This document shows positions 31,124 through 42,982 of a stretch of DNA of 64,000 nt, one piece after another. This DNA is from Dichetophora obliterata. Lineage: Eukaryota > Arthropoda > Insecta > Diptera > Sciomyzidae. A model generated the notes under the pieces. That model saw only the letters and a program-made list of their open reading frames with translations, had not been told where the DNA came from and did no database searches. The translations under genes and the position numbers were made by a program. The stretch lies in assembly GCA_963920525.1 (NCBI GenBank), contig OY986438.1:132437920-132501919 (forward strand). Reading direction: 5' to 3'. Position 1 is the stretch's first letter; each line of letters opens with the position of its first letter.

Positions 31124-33039
31124 ATTTTTTGTTTTTGTATTTTTCACCACTTGTGTTTTGTTCACTTTATGTTTAAACTTCAGTTTTTTTCAAATAAATT
31201 TTGCAACACTTGTTGTGACCTTTAATAGTTGCTGCTGTTTTTGTTGCTGTTGTGTGATATGCACTATAGAGAAATCTTTTATTTGTTGGTTTCTTATTAC
31301 TACTGTGTTATTGCGTGTGAATTTCGTGTGAACAACTGTTGCTTACTAGCCGGCGACAACGTGACTGACAGCAATTTGTGCTCGACGGCAATGCATCAGC
31401 AATCGTTGCTACTCATTGTTATCGGCAATTATCGATTTTATTGCCATTGTTGTGCTATTCTGCTTGGCTCTGTGCGGTTTTCTGCGGTTCGCGTTATTGT
31501 TGCAAATTAACGCTGTCAAAATAGCAAAAGCAAAGAAACCGAAACCAAACAACAGCAACAAAAACAAGTTTGTTGTTGATCCGACTTGACTGAGTTGTAA
31601 TTGAATTTTATTTATTGCTCATAAAAGCGAAGAAGTTGGGTGCTGCACGATATTCGATTGCAATCGATTAGATGCCAATTAAGTTGTTCTATGGAGTGGG
31701 CTGGTGTTGAAATTGATGAGCTTTATTATGCTTATTTATTAGATGAAAAAAGAATATGTACATAAGAAAGCTAATTATTTAAATGTTACTAAATGGTGAA
31801 AGTTAAATTATTACGTGTGTGGGATATCTTTATATGTTAAAAGAAAAACAGAAAGAAGATGGACTAGAACAAGATAATTAACCCGAATTTATACCTGCAC
31901 AAAAAATTAATCTACAACAAAAACAAAAACCAACACAAATTCAAAGCAGAAAACAAATGCAAAAGCTAAAATAAAAACATAAATTTAAAAATCAAAGCTA
32001 AATCAAAAACACTCAAAAACAAAATGAAAATTAAGATCAAAATCAAAATCTATACAAAACAAAATTAAAATAAAAATTAAATTTAAAATCAAAATTTAAA
32101 TCAAAATCAAAACACACAAATCTTTAGCGATGTAATTAAGGATTTAGTTTAGTTCGTCGTCTGAGAAAATTTTTTGCGAATTTCTCGTGAGCTTGCTATG
32201 AAAGATATATTTATTTAAGTGGTAAGGGATGAGATATGAAGTCTCAATTACAAAAACAACAATTTTTTTATAAATGTTTTTCAGTTTATAAACAATTGTT
32301 GTTAATTTTAAGTAAAAACACGAAAAAAAATTAAAAAAATGTTTTTTTTTTCGCTGTTATTTGTAAAAACAATGTAGTAAAAATGTTTTAACATGATATT
32401 AGTGTTTTTGTGTGAGTATTAATGTGTTAAATATGTGGTTAAAATTTGAGAAAGATCGATAGACGGGTTCAGGATGTGTAGGGTGTCCGAAAAACGTAGT
32501 TTTGGGAAAAACGCGTATAAAGTTTTGTAAGCTTTGTGAAGTAGTAAGCTTTGGATTGAAAAAATAAAAATATTTATAGGGTTAGTGTGGGTAAATGTAA
32601 ACAAATTTGATGTTATTCTCATATACCAACTTTCACGATTTATAAAAAAGTACCATAGCCCGGAAAAAAAATTGGAACAATCTCCAAAGTATTATATATT
32701 TTAATTAGTAAATGATATCGCTATAAAAGTTATATAATATGTGTTATTAGTTTTAGGATGTTTACAATTACCCTTCAAAATGTAGTTTTTTTATTATTTT
32801 ATGGGTAAAAGAATACAGAGATCTCAGGTAGTATGCGAGTATTCCTAAATATTGTAAGGGCAAATACAAACAAATGAGTTTTTATAATATTTTAGTTTGA
32901 CATAGGTTCATATACTCAATGTTTCCATTTACCCCAGAAATGATGTATTTATACAGAAAAAAAAAAGATATAAATGTTGTTTTCAGATATTTCATTTTAT
33001 TCAAAAGTAACACTTAGGAACATGTCAATTTTATTGGAT
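31124..33039. other. Region upstream of Zasp66 start
   Basis: Should include the Zasp66 leader and proximal promoter, but I could not fix a transcription start or leader exon. Contents are a TTG/CAA-rich stretch (31.2-31.6 kb), an A-rich G-poor tract (about 31890-32110) and a GAAAAACGCG motif at 32504. No recognisable coding sequence. Confidence 0.5.
31890..32110 (+). repeat. A-rich, nearly G-free cryptic simple sequence
   Basis: Over 200 nt composed of AAAATC / AAACAAA variants with very few G. Diverged units, no fixed period. Confidence 0.8.
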
Positions 33040-34330
33040 TTATAGTATTTCCGAAACTGGTACCTGCTTATCAAAAACATATTTGATGGAGCCATCATCT
33101 TCCAATATCTCTTTTGGGATACGAAGCAGTGCTGCTAATTGAGAAATTTTAGCGAAACTTAGATCATTCGGAATGATGTTAAACATTGTGTTTTTTCTGC
33201 GTCGATTGAAAGGAGCCTTGCAACTTAATTTCATTATCTTCTAGGTCGATATCTTCAACTTGACAAAAGTACTGAAGTTTTGTAGTATTTCTTTTACCAC
33301 CCTTAAATTTCACAAGAACAAATCTTTCAACAGCTCGGTAATATCATCAATAACGATCATATCAACAAGATAAGGCTCATCTGGCGCAACTGAAGTTAGT
33401 ACTAAAGGGTTATTTAGTTACTAGATGGCTTGTTAAGAATTCTGAGTGCGATGAATGTTTTTCCTTAAAAATGAATTTAAATGTTTGCATTCATACCTAT
33501 TTAATGAACTACTTTGAAGTTAAACATTTACAAAGTTACCTGTTAAATATGCAGATAGTGTTTGTGGCAAGGCACTTTCAGTAATTTCAACAACACTTGA
33601 ACATAAGCTTTCCTTGTAGTTTTGTAGCTCACGCTGATTAAAATCCGCTTCAGGGAATTTTGAAGGATTGACTGGCAAAACTCCTGTTGATTCAGAACCA
33701 GACTTAATATTTTGTGAAAACAAAGCACCTTCCCAAACTTTCCAAGTAGCTTGAAAAATTTGGATTTCCACTAATAAAACAATCCTTTCCCAAGTTTTTA
33801 TTTTCCGTGCTTTACAAGTTTTTTATCCCATGCTATTTAAACTGGACCAAATACTGTTTTGTCCAATGGCTGAAGCTTATCGGCCAAATGACTCCGAAAA
33901 CGAAGGATTTCAACATTACTTTTTAGTGCTTCTTCTATTATACGAACGCTTATATGACTAGAATGTCCGTCATACAAAAGTAAAGCTGTCTGGTCCGGAA
34001 GTTTATTTTTTTCTCTTTATCTTGTTACATGCATAACAAATCCGTTGACAAACCAGTTCTCCCATCCAACCGTTCTTACAATAGAAGCGCCATAAAATGT
34101 CCCTGGAAACGCTATGGGACTCGTCCACCTTGCTTTTACCACAGTACCTTTAAATATTATTAAAGGGTTGAAAGCGTATCTATCCACAGAAAAACACATG
34201 CCAAAACTATAGTTGACTCTCGTGCAGGTCCACCAGTTAACCGACCCAATGTCGTTCCCTCTTTTCCAAATGCTCTGAGCCGACTTGGATTGCTGCTTAA
34301 TCCGCTCTCATCTGCTATCTTGAGGGTTGA
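33040..34330 (-). pseudogene. Jerky/pogo-type (DDE_1) transposase fossil
   Basis: The minus strand, read across several shifts, gives IADESGL (first catalytic Asp), TFYGASIVRTVGWENWFVNG, LLLYDGHSSHISVRI (second Asp) and HLADKLQPLDKTVFGPV (third). It continues with STGVLPVNPSKFPEADFN, ERFVLVKFKGGKRNTTK and a C-terminal segment with IPNDLSFAKISQL. This order is that of Jerky/Tigger-like DDE_1 transposases, including the C-terminal basic module. The N-terminal CENP-B-type HTH part is missing; the copy stops at a short GAGGGTTGAATGTT tandem near 34330. Stops between blocks show it is inactive. Confidence 0.78.
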
Positions 34331-34384
34331 ATGTTGAGGGTTGAATGTTGACGGTTAAATGTTGGGAATGTTTATTCATCACAA

Positions 34385-35275
34385 AGAGCAATTGTAACTG
34401 GAGTTCCTCAAAGATCTATCCTGGGTCCACTGCTATTCTCTGTGCTTATTAATGATGTTTCTTCTGTTTATAAATGCGCTACTGTTCATGCTTACGTCAA
34501 CGAAACTCAACACTATTCCGCTAAACCTACTGAACTCTTCGATGACTTGACTTATAGACTGAGCTCTGATTTGACCTCGTTGTATAATTGGGCTCCTACA
34601 AACATTCTCCTTATAAATCCTATAACAACTGAAGTATTGCCTATAGCGAGAAGTACCACCTGCTTTATTGATATATCACCTCTTTTCATTTTAGCAGATC
34701 AACTTAAAGTAAAATAGGATTAATAGTTAATTCAAAACTGACTTGTACTGACCACATTAACAATACGATAGGTAAAATATACGGGTTTCTACGCTATCTA
34801 CGGACTTCTTCGGACTAACTGCATTATTCTGTATCACGAACATGCACACCAACGATGAGAAAGACACGAGAAGCAATACAATTTTGTATGGAAGAAAAGA
34901 TTGCTTCTCGTGTCTTTCTCATCGTTGGTGTGCATGTTCGTGATACCGAATAATGCAGTTAATGCCCACTGAAACTCGGCGCAGGCTCGCTATGCAATAA
35001 GTTATGCCATTCATTGCTTTCTTTGATTTTGTTTATATTCAGCTAGACTCCCAATCACAGCATACATTTTTGGTAACATTCAATAGCGCGGCTAGATATG
35101 TATACGGGATCAGTCGCTATGATCATATTTCACTCAATTTTTTCAGTCACAACGGTCAGCTAGCTTTGTTGTGCCAAGAATAAACTCTCATATCATTGGA
35201 AGATTCTTTTTTATCAGTACCATTAGACTTTGGAATGCATTACCACACTCAATTAAACAATGTTAAGGATTATTT
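34385..35275 (+). mobile_element. Non-LTR retrotransposon fragment (RT to C-terminus)
   Basis: The plus strand gives VTGVPQRSILGPLLFSVLIN (RT motif; consensus Gly changed to Arg), an eroded catalytic box (HAYVNETQ for YADDTQ), LTSLYNWAPTN, then TCTDHINNTIGKIYGFLRYL. It resumes after a nested MITE with FNSAARYVYGISRYDHIS and RLWNALPHSI, the usual LINE C-terminal blocks. 5' truncated and degenerate. Confidence 0.78.
34818..34959. mobile_element. 142-bp near-perfect palindromic MITE with TA duplication
   Basis: 60-bp arms (34818-34877 and 34900-34959) differ at one position, around a 22-nt loop. TA flanks both sides. Starts ACTGCATTATTC. It splits the LINE fragment; removing it with one TA rejoins that reading. 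Confidence 0.95.
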
Positions 35276-35301
35276 TAGTTCCTTGAATCAGTAAATATAT
35301 A

Positions 35302-35477
35302 CAGTGAAAGTTCCCATAGACAGACCCTCTAATAAGCTGACATTTCCTATAAGCGGACACGTTCTTGGGAACAAAAGAAATTTACGACTTATTAACGACA
35401 TTGTCATAACCGGACATCTCTCATATGCAGACAATAAGAAGGTAATCATCGGTGTCGGCATATGGGAGCTTTCACTG
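35302..35477. mobile_element. 176-bp pogo/Tigger-like MITE
   Basis: TA-flanked. The left end CAGTGAAAGTTCCCATA and right end TATGGGAGCTTTCACTG are inverse with one mismatch. Inside are TATAAGCGGACA and ATAACCGGACAT motifs, typical of Tigger-type termini. Confidence 0.85.
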
Positions 35478-35479
35478 TA

Positions 35480-35990
35480 CTGTACTTTCACTTTACATAT
35501 TAAAAGTTTATATTTCTCAAATTTTTAACTTAACTTTTCTGTTTTTTTTACTTATTTTTATTCGACTTTTTTATTATATTGTTATAATGCTTAATCTTTT
35601 TCTCAAAAGCAAATTTTAAGAAAAGTTGGAGTTAAATTTTAAAAATCCCCCAAAGTGAGTAAAAGAAAATTTTATTGAGACTTTTCGGTCAGGATTACAA
35701 AGCAACATTAACATATACATTTGAATAAGATAACTTAGAACTATTATTGTATTATTCTAATATTAATTTAAAGAAAAACGCGTCAAGCTTTCATAACCAA
35801 ATGATTGTAGTGAAATTCCTTCTTTTAAGTATATTATGCTTGCTCCCGGCATATGCTGTTTTCTTGTAAATGTTTTTTACAAATTTTAAAAAATCTTAAT
35901 ACTAAACAACCATCTTAACACTAAATACAAATGTAAACTTAAAATAAATAACAAAAATCTATTATACATATTTTTCTTTTTAATTTTGCA
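35480..35990. other. AT-rich spacer, possible LINE 3' UTR
   Basis: T-rich sequence between the Tigger-like MITE and the LINE ORF2 end. It may contain the LINE 3' untranslated region and tail, but no poly(A) boundary or target duplication is clear. Confidence 0.4.
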
Positions 35991-36022
35991 GTAAATGTTG
36001 TTAATTTTTTAACAATTAGTTA

Positions 36023-38946
36023 CTAGCCTCTGTGAGTATTTGCAGTCGAATTGACATAAAAATTTGGTAAAAGTGGTGCAGTAAAATCTAAATCCAAAGA
36101 ATAATTTTCATTTAAAAAACTTATAGGAGAGATATAGTAAACATTAGACCAATTAAATAATTTTTGATGTTCATATACATCTCTAAGCAAATTATTATCA
36201 TGTAAAGCCAATTTTTTTATGAATCTATCAAGCAGTGTAAAAGCATAGTAACAAAAAGGATATATGTTTGCTTCTGTATATACAAAATTATTTGAATATT
36301 TTTTTACATACGACTCATAATGCCTATCAATGCACAATCGAAGTATCTTTCGCTCAAGAATTTCAATTTCATGAGCAACTGTGGGAGAAATAGAGAACCA
36401 AATTGGATATGCATAAACTAATACTGGGCGAATACAAACTTTATATATAAGAAGCTTCGTTTTCTTCATTAGATATTTACTATTTAAAAGCTTAGCGAAC
36501 ATTCCTTTGATTCTGTAAGCTTTTTTTAAAATAAGTCTACAATGCTCATTAAATTTAAACAACTTGTTAAAATTAACGCCTAAATATTTAAAGCTATTCT
36601 TAAAAGGTATCGAATCTCCGTTTAAAGACAAGCTTAATCTTTTGCTTTCGGGAACTACAAATTTAGCACATTTACCACTAGCATTACGAAGACAAATTGC
36701 AACTGACTTTGAAGTGTTAATTTTGATACCCCAATTTTCATAATAACTGTGCACCAAAGAAAGATGACTTGATACTGAACTCAGAGCTATTGTCGGAGAA
36801 ACGTTATGTGCGTATAATAAAGAGTCATCAGCGTAGAGAATACCTCTTGAGCCATTAAATTCATGTGGGAAATCCGATATAAAGATGTTATACAAATGGG
36901 GGGCAAGAATAGAGCCTTGAGGTACACCACTTTTTATAGAGCCTATATCAGAAAGTTGATCATTAATTTGAACACAAAATTTTCGGTTACTGAAGAAGCT
37001 ATGAAAAATTTTTACAACAAAGGGATCAAAGCCTAAATTTATTAGTTTAAACAGAATTCCGTCATGGTAAGCATTATCAAATGCCTTTTCTATATCTAAT
37101 GAAACTGCAACCGTACAGGTTTTTTCCTCAAATTACATATTACATCATTTTGAAATTTCAAAAGTGCGTGAACAGTAGAATGTCCATTTCTGAAACCAAA
37201 CTGAAAATTTGGAATATAATCAACATTTAAATTTAAGTCCATTTTAGATTTTCTAACTTTTTCAAAAAGTTTACCGAAATTTGAAAGCAAAGAAATTGGT
37301 CTGAAATTGTCTGTATTATAAAAGCCAGTTTTTTTTTTGATAGGTAAAATTTTTGCAATTTTCCATTTAAGAGGAAAGTAACCATTATTTATACAATTGT
37401 TGAAAATTATAGTTAAAAAATTTATAACAGAAAATGGTAATTTCTTTATTAAGAAATTTGAAATTTTTTCCAGACCATATGATTTCTTAGAATTTAACGT
37501 TTTTATAAATGAAGTCAGATCTTCTTTATTGATAAAATGAGATGAATCATTGTTGGCTAGTGAAGAAAATTCGCTATTAAAATTAAATAAAGCGTCAGCA
37601 GAAGTCGATAAATTTGACAATATAGTATTTTTTATACCGGAACCATCAGACGTTGAGGGTATGGTTTCTTCATAAACATTATTAAAATGATTTAGCATAT
37701 GTCTAGATATTTCAACTTCGTCTGTTATGATTACATTATTCACGGTTATTTTATTACAAAAAGCATTGTTTTTTTCTTCAAAAAACCAAATATTTGCTTA
37801 AAAGCAGACGGACCCGGTTTAATTTGTTCAATTTTTTCATTAAAGGCTTTTGCTTGAGCAAGTTCAACTTGTTCTTTTATAATAATTTTGAGCAACTGTA
37901 TTTGCTTTGAAACTAATTTATATTCAGAACTATCTCTATTATAGTTATTATGATACATTCTTTTAAGTTCTTTTTGCCAAGAGTGCTTGATATTAAAAAG
38001 ATTTTGTATTTCATCTGATACTAAAAACTGTTTATTTTTAATCTCAATTTTTAACGTGAATCTCTGTTGCATAGTTTATAGATTCAGTTAATTGTTCTAT
38101 ATAATTGTCTATCTCATCATTTCTAAGATTACGATTAAAAGGAGGAAAAAAATCACTAACAAAATTGTCTAAATCAGATCTAAAATTATCCCAAATTGTG
38201 TCCTTATAAGATAAAAACGTTCGAGGAGATCTTACCAAAATTTCATAAGCTAAAAGATTTATTTTAATTTTTAAAGGGTAATGATCTGAAAAAGATGACA
38301 AACTTGAAATTTCAAAATTTGGATTAATTAAGTCAACAATGTTCGTGCTTATTAAAAAATGATCTAGAAATGATGCACCATTTGGATAAGATGGTTTGAT
38401 ATCACAAATACGCGAAAAATTTAGAGAAAAGTTTTGAAGCCAGGCTAATAATGATTTTCCATTACAATTATCCATAACATCTCCCCATGAGCAGTTTTTA
38501 GCATTCAAATCGCCACCAATAAAAGTGCCATCAAACTTATTTGAAAAATTACAAATTTTCGTAAGACCATTGCTAATTCCATATGATGAGAAGTTACATG
38601 GAATATAAATACTACCAAATAAATAATTTTTTATTTCGCCATTCAACGAGAAATTTATTACAACAAAAATATTTGGAAATGATACATCGGGAATTTTTAC
38701 AGTAGAAAACTTATAATTTTTTCTGATTGCAATACCCACTCCAAGAGAGCTGTTATCGCGTATAAAATTAAAGACATCTAAATTGACAAAGTGATTTGAC
38801 GGCAAGTAGGTTTCTTGAATAAATCCAATATCGATATTATTATGCTTTAAAATCTTTGAAAGTTCAATTTTTCGGCTTGTATCAATCAATGATCTTACAT
38901 TAAATGTTAAAATATTTAAGAATTTATGGACCATAAGTTTTTTCAA
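36023..38946 (-). pseudogene. LINE ORF2 (APE endonuclease + reverse transcriptase), three frameshifts
   Basis: Endonuclease (38946-38044): LTFNVRSL, DIGFIQETYL, FIGGDLNAKNCSWGD, NGASFLDHFLI and FSDHYPL carry the metal- and phosphate-binding residues of APE-type LINEs. Shifts occur near 38060 and in an A-run near 37770. The RT palm (37743-37096) has NFRPISLLSNFGKLFEKV and FQFGFRNGHSTVHALLKF. After a further shift near 37108 it continues VSLDIEKAFDNAYHDG, SGVPQGSILAPHLYNIF and ILYADDSLLYAHN (the YADD catalytic box). A thumb/C-terminal region follows to 36023. Nearly all catalytic residues survive, so decay is by small indels only. Confidence 0.87.
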
Positions 38947-40441
38947 CGAGAGATAAAAGGCTTAAACATTCTAGCCTAGCTTGTGTTTTGGTAAGATTTT
39001 TATAATTGGTCATAAACTTTTCTATTTTTTCTTCCAAAGGAATTGGGTCAACAGGATTACAAATTTGTTTAGCAATTTTTAAAAATTCTTCTCTGACAAA
39101 AGGACGCTGCTTTTTTGACTGTTGTTGATTTAGGTTAATCATATGAGGGTTAAAAAGACTAGCAAAAGTTGTATCCTTGGAGACCATTGAGGTTTTATTT
39201 AAAGCTTGGCTTACATTATTTGATGCAATAGATTTTTTGTCACGAGCTTCCGAGATACGTTTCATTTTGTTCATAACAAAAGATTTATATGCTGGACAAC
39301 CTTTCCAGTTGGCAGGGTGACCTGTTTGGCCGCAGTTAACACAGTATGGCACTGAGTTTTCACTTTTTTTTAAAGAACACTCTCCTGGAGCATGAAAAGC
39401 ACTACATTTAACGCAAGTATAAGCCCTATTGCAATTTCTTGCAATGTGGCCCCAATGCTGACATCTTTTGCACTGAATTTCCTTTTGTTTAAAGTTAGGT
39501 GCTTCCCACTTTATAGATTGACTCAAGAGGTATTTTATAAACGACATATCGCTATGTTTCTTTCCGGGAAGCAAGGATACTATGAAAAGTCCAGTATCAA
39601 CATTATTTTTAATTGAGAAAGGAGTTTTTAACTTAGCAACTGTGTGCACAGTATTTGGGACTTCTGAGTTAAGAGCGTCTTTTATTTCACTTATTTCAGA
39701 TTTATAGTACAAGCCTCGTAAAACTTAACTAACAGATTTGAACTCCTTAGGTGTAAAGGAATATGAATCGATGTTCTTATCTTTCAGTAAAGACATCATT
39801 TCAGCGTGAGCTGAGGCATCATTTAAATAAAGCTTACTTTTAAATTTACCAATGTTGCTTATTTTAAAAAAGATTTTAGGATTTTTTTGATTTAATTGGT
39901 CGACCAAATTTTTTATGTTTACATTATATAAAAAAATTGGTGGACACAAACTCTTTCGATTTTCAGGTCCTGAACCACTTTTACCAATTACAGTTTTAGT
40001 ATTTTTAAATGTTTTACTAGTCTTAGGTGCGTCGCTTTCTATTAGGTCAGATAGTGAAGCAAATCTATTGCTGAATAAGTTGGACCGGAAACTAGAGACA
40101 TCTACATTAGCCTCCGCTGGTTTTGAAGCTACCTTGCGTCTTCTTCTCTTGTACGGATAAAACTCACCTTCGTTTTGTTTGACTGGTGAAGGAACTGTTT
40201 CCATGCCAGTAAATGTAAACACTGATGTTTCCATGTCTTGAGGTGAATTTAAATTCAGCGAAACAGATACAGAATTTGCTTTATTTAAGTCTTGAGTGTT
40301 TGGAGATACATGTGACGTTGTTGCATATATATAGTCCGTGGTGTTCATTTGCTGCGGTTGGGTTTCACTCACTTGTGGGTTTGAATTAAAAAATTCTTGC
40401 TGTTGGGTCATACTGGATGTACTTGTAGGCGGAAGAAACAT
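38924..40441 (-). pseudogene. LINE ORF1 (gag-like nucleic-acid-binding protein), one frameshift
   Basis: The frame from 40441 gives about 238 codons: a Gln/Ser/Thr-rich N-terminus, a basic patch (YKRRRRKVASKP) and FLYNVNIKNLVDQLNQKNP, the start of the PRE-type domain. It stops at 39725. The frame beginning at or before 39712 resumes with IKDALNSEVPNTVHTVAKLK, then FIVSLLPGKKHSDMSFIKYL and three zinc knuckles: CKRCQHWGHIARNC, CVKCSAFHAPGEC, and CVNCGQTGHPANWKGC. So one shift near 39715-39725 breaks an otherwise complete protein of roughly 500 residues. ORF1 overlaps ORF2 by 23 nt (38924-38946), as in translationally coupled LINE ORFs. Confidence 0.85.
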
Positions 40442-40530
40442 CTGCGAGCTTATTGTATTTTCATTAAAATTTGCGCTTTCAAAGCTGCAATTATTTTTGT
40501 CTGGTTCTTTTTTGTTTAAATCTATTTAAA

Positions 40531-41399
40531 AAGTTTGATAAAAATAACGCTTGATGGTCGCGAAGCTTCAAATTTCATGATTTCAATATTTCAAGAAAAT
40601 GAGAAAAATTTAATTTTATTTTTTAATTAATTTTTTCTAGAGCACAGAAATCGATGTTTGCTATTCGATCGTTCAGAGTAGAATCTAAAAATTCCCCAAT
40701 TTGGGCTTGTTTGAGACAGTCAATAATTGCAGCAATACTGCAATACTGTTGCTCATTGGCGGCTCAGTAGTGGCTCAGATTCGCAGCTGATACCTATATA
40801 TAGCAAATATTTTGATCTGCTTTCGTTATCGAACGAGAGGCTTTCATAATAGTTTTTTTAATAAATTTAGCTATTGATAACTTTGCAGACAGAAGCAAAT
40901 TGTTATTAAAATGTGGAAAACCAAGAAAACAAAGATTTTTGCGGAAAACAAAGTTTTTTTTCCGAAATTTTAAAGAAGAGAACAGTGACGAAAACTGCAA
41001 TGTTTTTTCAATGCTGAAAAATTTTATAGATGAAGTATTAATTAATATCTGTATATGAATATGATAAATAATGACCGCCTTAATATATATAATATATTAT
41101 TAATATATTAAAAGGCAAGCATGCTGCTCCGTGCCCAATATCTCTCAAACTGTTAGCCTGAAAGTAGGCACATCTTAATAAATAAAAGGCAAGCATTGTA
41201 ATTATTTTTTGACAGTAAAGTAATTTTACAAGACACACTGTTCTCAAAAATGTTCAGCCTGAAAGTATGCATACAAAATATATTTGATACTTATCACTGA
41301 CAATACTGGGTTTTTAAAAGAGTACGTTTTTGATCTTACTACCTATTTTTTCATCCTTTTATCAAAAAAGTTATAACGAATTAAATGAAATTCTTTTGA
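40531..41399. other. Spacer between LINE and DD41D fossil
   Basis: AT-rich. Two imperfect direct repeats (AAAAGGCAAGCAT ... CCTGAAAGTAGGCA at 41109-41187, and AAAAGGCAAGCAT ... CCTGAAAGTATGCA at 41186-41275). Possibly contains the LINE 5' UTR at its left edge. Confidence 0.5.
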
Positions 41400-42110
41400 G
41401 TCAATTTGAGTCGACTGTAGCAAAAAATATAATTGTATCAGCCACAAAACGACACCTGAGTGTCGGCCAAACGACCATCGTATGCGCTGCCAATTCGGCG
41501 AATGGGCTGAAGCACAAATTGATATTGATTTTGAATTTCCATGGAAAATTTTATTTTCCGATGAAGCCCATTTTCGGTTGAATGGTGAATGGGTATGTAA
41601 GTAAACAGAATTGTCGTATTTGGAATGAGAAGAATCCACAAGCTTTTGTTGAAACAACATTAGATCCACAGAAAATTACTGTTTGGTGCGCTTTATGGGC
41701 TGGCGGAGTCATTGGCCCATATGTCTTCAAAATGTTACTGTCAGAATGACGGTACGATGATGGTCAGAATGTTACTGTCAATGGTGAACGGTATAGGAAC
41801 ATGATTCGATGTTTTTTCGTACCTCAATTAGTTGGCATTAATCTTGCTGATATGTTGTTCCAACAGGACGGAGCCACATGCCACACAGCGGGCGCTACAA
41901 TTGATTTACTCAAGGAAACTTTTGACGAAAAAATAATTTCACGAAATGGCCCAATTAATTGGCCTCCAAGATCGTGTGATTTAACCCCATTGGATTATTT
42001 TCTTTGGGGTTATGTAAAGTCACTTATCTACGTAAATAAACCACAAACAATTGAACACCTGGAAATCAACATTCGAAGAGTTATCGGTAAGTTAAGAAAT
42101 ACCAACTTTT
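41400..42110 (+). pseudogene. Second DD41D-family transposase fossil
   Basis: Across shifts: RHLSVGQTTIVCAANSANG-type sequence, a SDEAHFRLNG block (first Asp, off-frame), SKQNCRIWNEKNPQAF, PQKITVWCALWAGGVIGPY and a local duplication of a GTCAGAATG-containing segment near 41740-41780. The open frame 41801-42115 then has FQQDGATCHTAGATIDLLKE (Asp23), NWPPRSCDLTPLDYFLWGY (Asp65, 41 residues between) and YVNKPQTIEHLEINIRRV. It clearly belongs to the same family as the element at 16.2 kb, but diverged. The N-terminal HTH is mostly gone. No inverted repeats were identified. Confidence 0.8.
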
Positions 42111-42115
42111 CCTAA

Positions 42116-42982
42116 CTTTCTTCTTCGGCAGTTAATAATAAGTCGGCAGCGCAGTCGTGTTTTATAGTACCTGGGTTAATATACCTTGATTTTGATCATT
42201 TTAATCAGGTCGTCGGCGCCTAACTCGAAATTTTTTTTCAAGCTTTTCATGATTGTTGTAATTCGCCGAATTGTTCATAGGCGCAGCTGCACCGCAAAAA
42301 TACAGCGCGTGTGTGTTGTTTTTTCTAGTTGTTTTTGGTGTGTTTTTCCTTCTTGGCAACCGCGCACAATCCTTGCTATACTGACACAAAACATCTAATG
42401 CCAGTAAACAAGTTTTCGTTGCATAGACTGCAGTGAGCTTTCTGACAAATGTATTTAATTGGTTTGGTTTTCACTATGTCATTTTCAGTGGTCAGTTGCT
42501 GTCAATCAAATTGAAAACAACATGTAGACATTTTTTCTAACTTTGGCAGTCTTAGGAAATTTAAAACAATTAAATTATTAAATGTTTTAGATGATGAACC
42601 TTTATGTTGTCATAAAAATGACAGTGAAAACCAAGCATAAGTGTCGGTTCAGACTAGCCTCATTCAACCGACTCACCGAAAGTCCAAAAAATGTGAGCCG
42701 CAAAAATTTTAAAATTTTTAATACTCTTGCCTCACTTCATTCACCTTCCCACTTCCTCATCTCTTCTGTAGACGTCAAAATGAGTCGGCAGAGTGAGGCC
42801 AGTTGGAATCAACACTTTGATATATAGCAAATATAACAAATCAACGCATTTTGTAATTTTGTGTGCCTCTTTTTTTGCTTTTTCCTTTGCCATAACAAGG
42901 ATATTCAAAAGAAGCTAATGTCTTAGTTTGCTTTATTTGAAAGTTCTATTTTCAAGTTTAATTTTCTTTGGATTGTGAATAA
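42116..42982. other. Unassigned AT-rich spacer
   Basis: No recognisable coding sequence; short open frames only. Confidence 0.5.

Larger units (their letters stand above)
35990..40530 (-). mobile_element. Nearly full-length jockey-clade LINE
   Basis: About 4.5 kb on the minus strand with the order gag-like ORF1 (zinc knuckles), APE endonuclease, reverse transcriptase. There is no RNase H or LTR. The gag has the PRE/C2HC layout of jockey-type elements. At least four frameshifts but few premature stops, so inactivation looks recent. Exact 5' and 3' ends are not defined. Confidence 0.85.

Noticed and set aside
31229..31510. 93-codon plus-strand open frame in the Zasp66 upstream region
   Set aside because: Arises from TTG/CTG-rich leader-like sequence (Leu/Cys-rich translation) antisense to the gene; no similarity.
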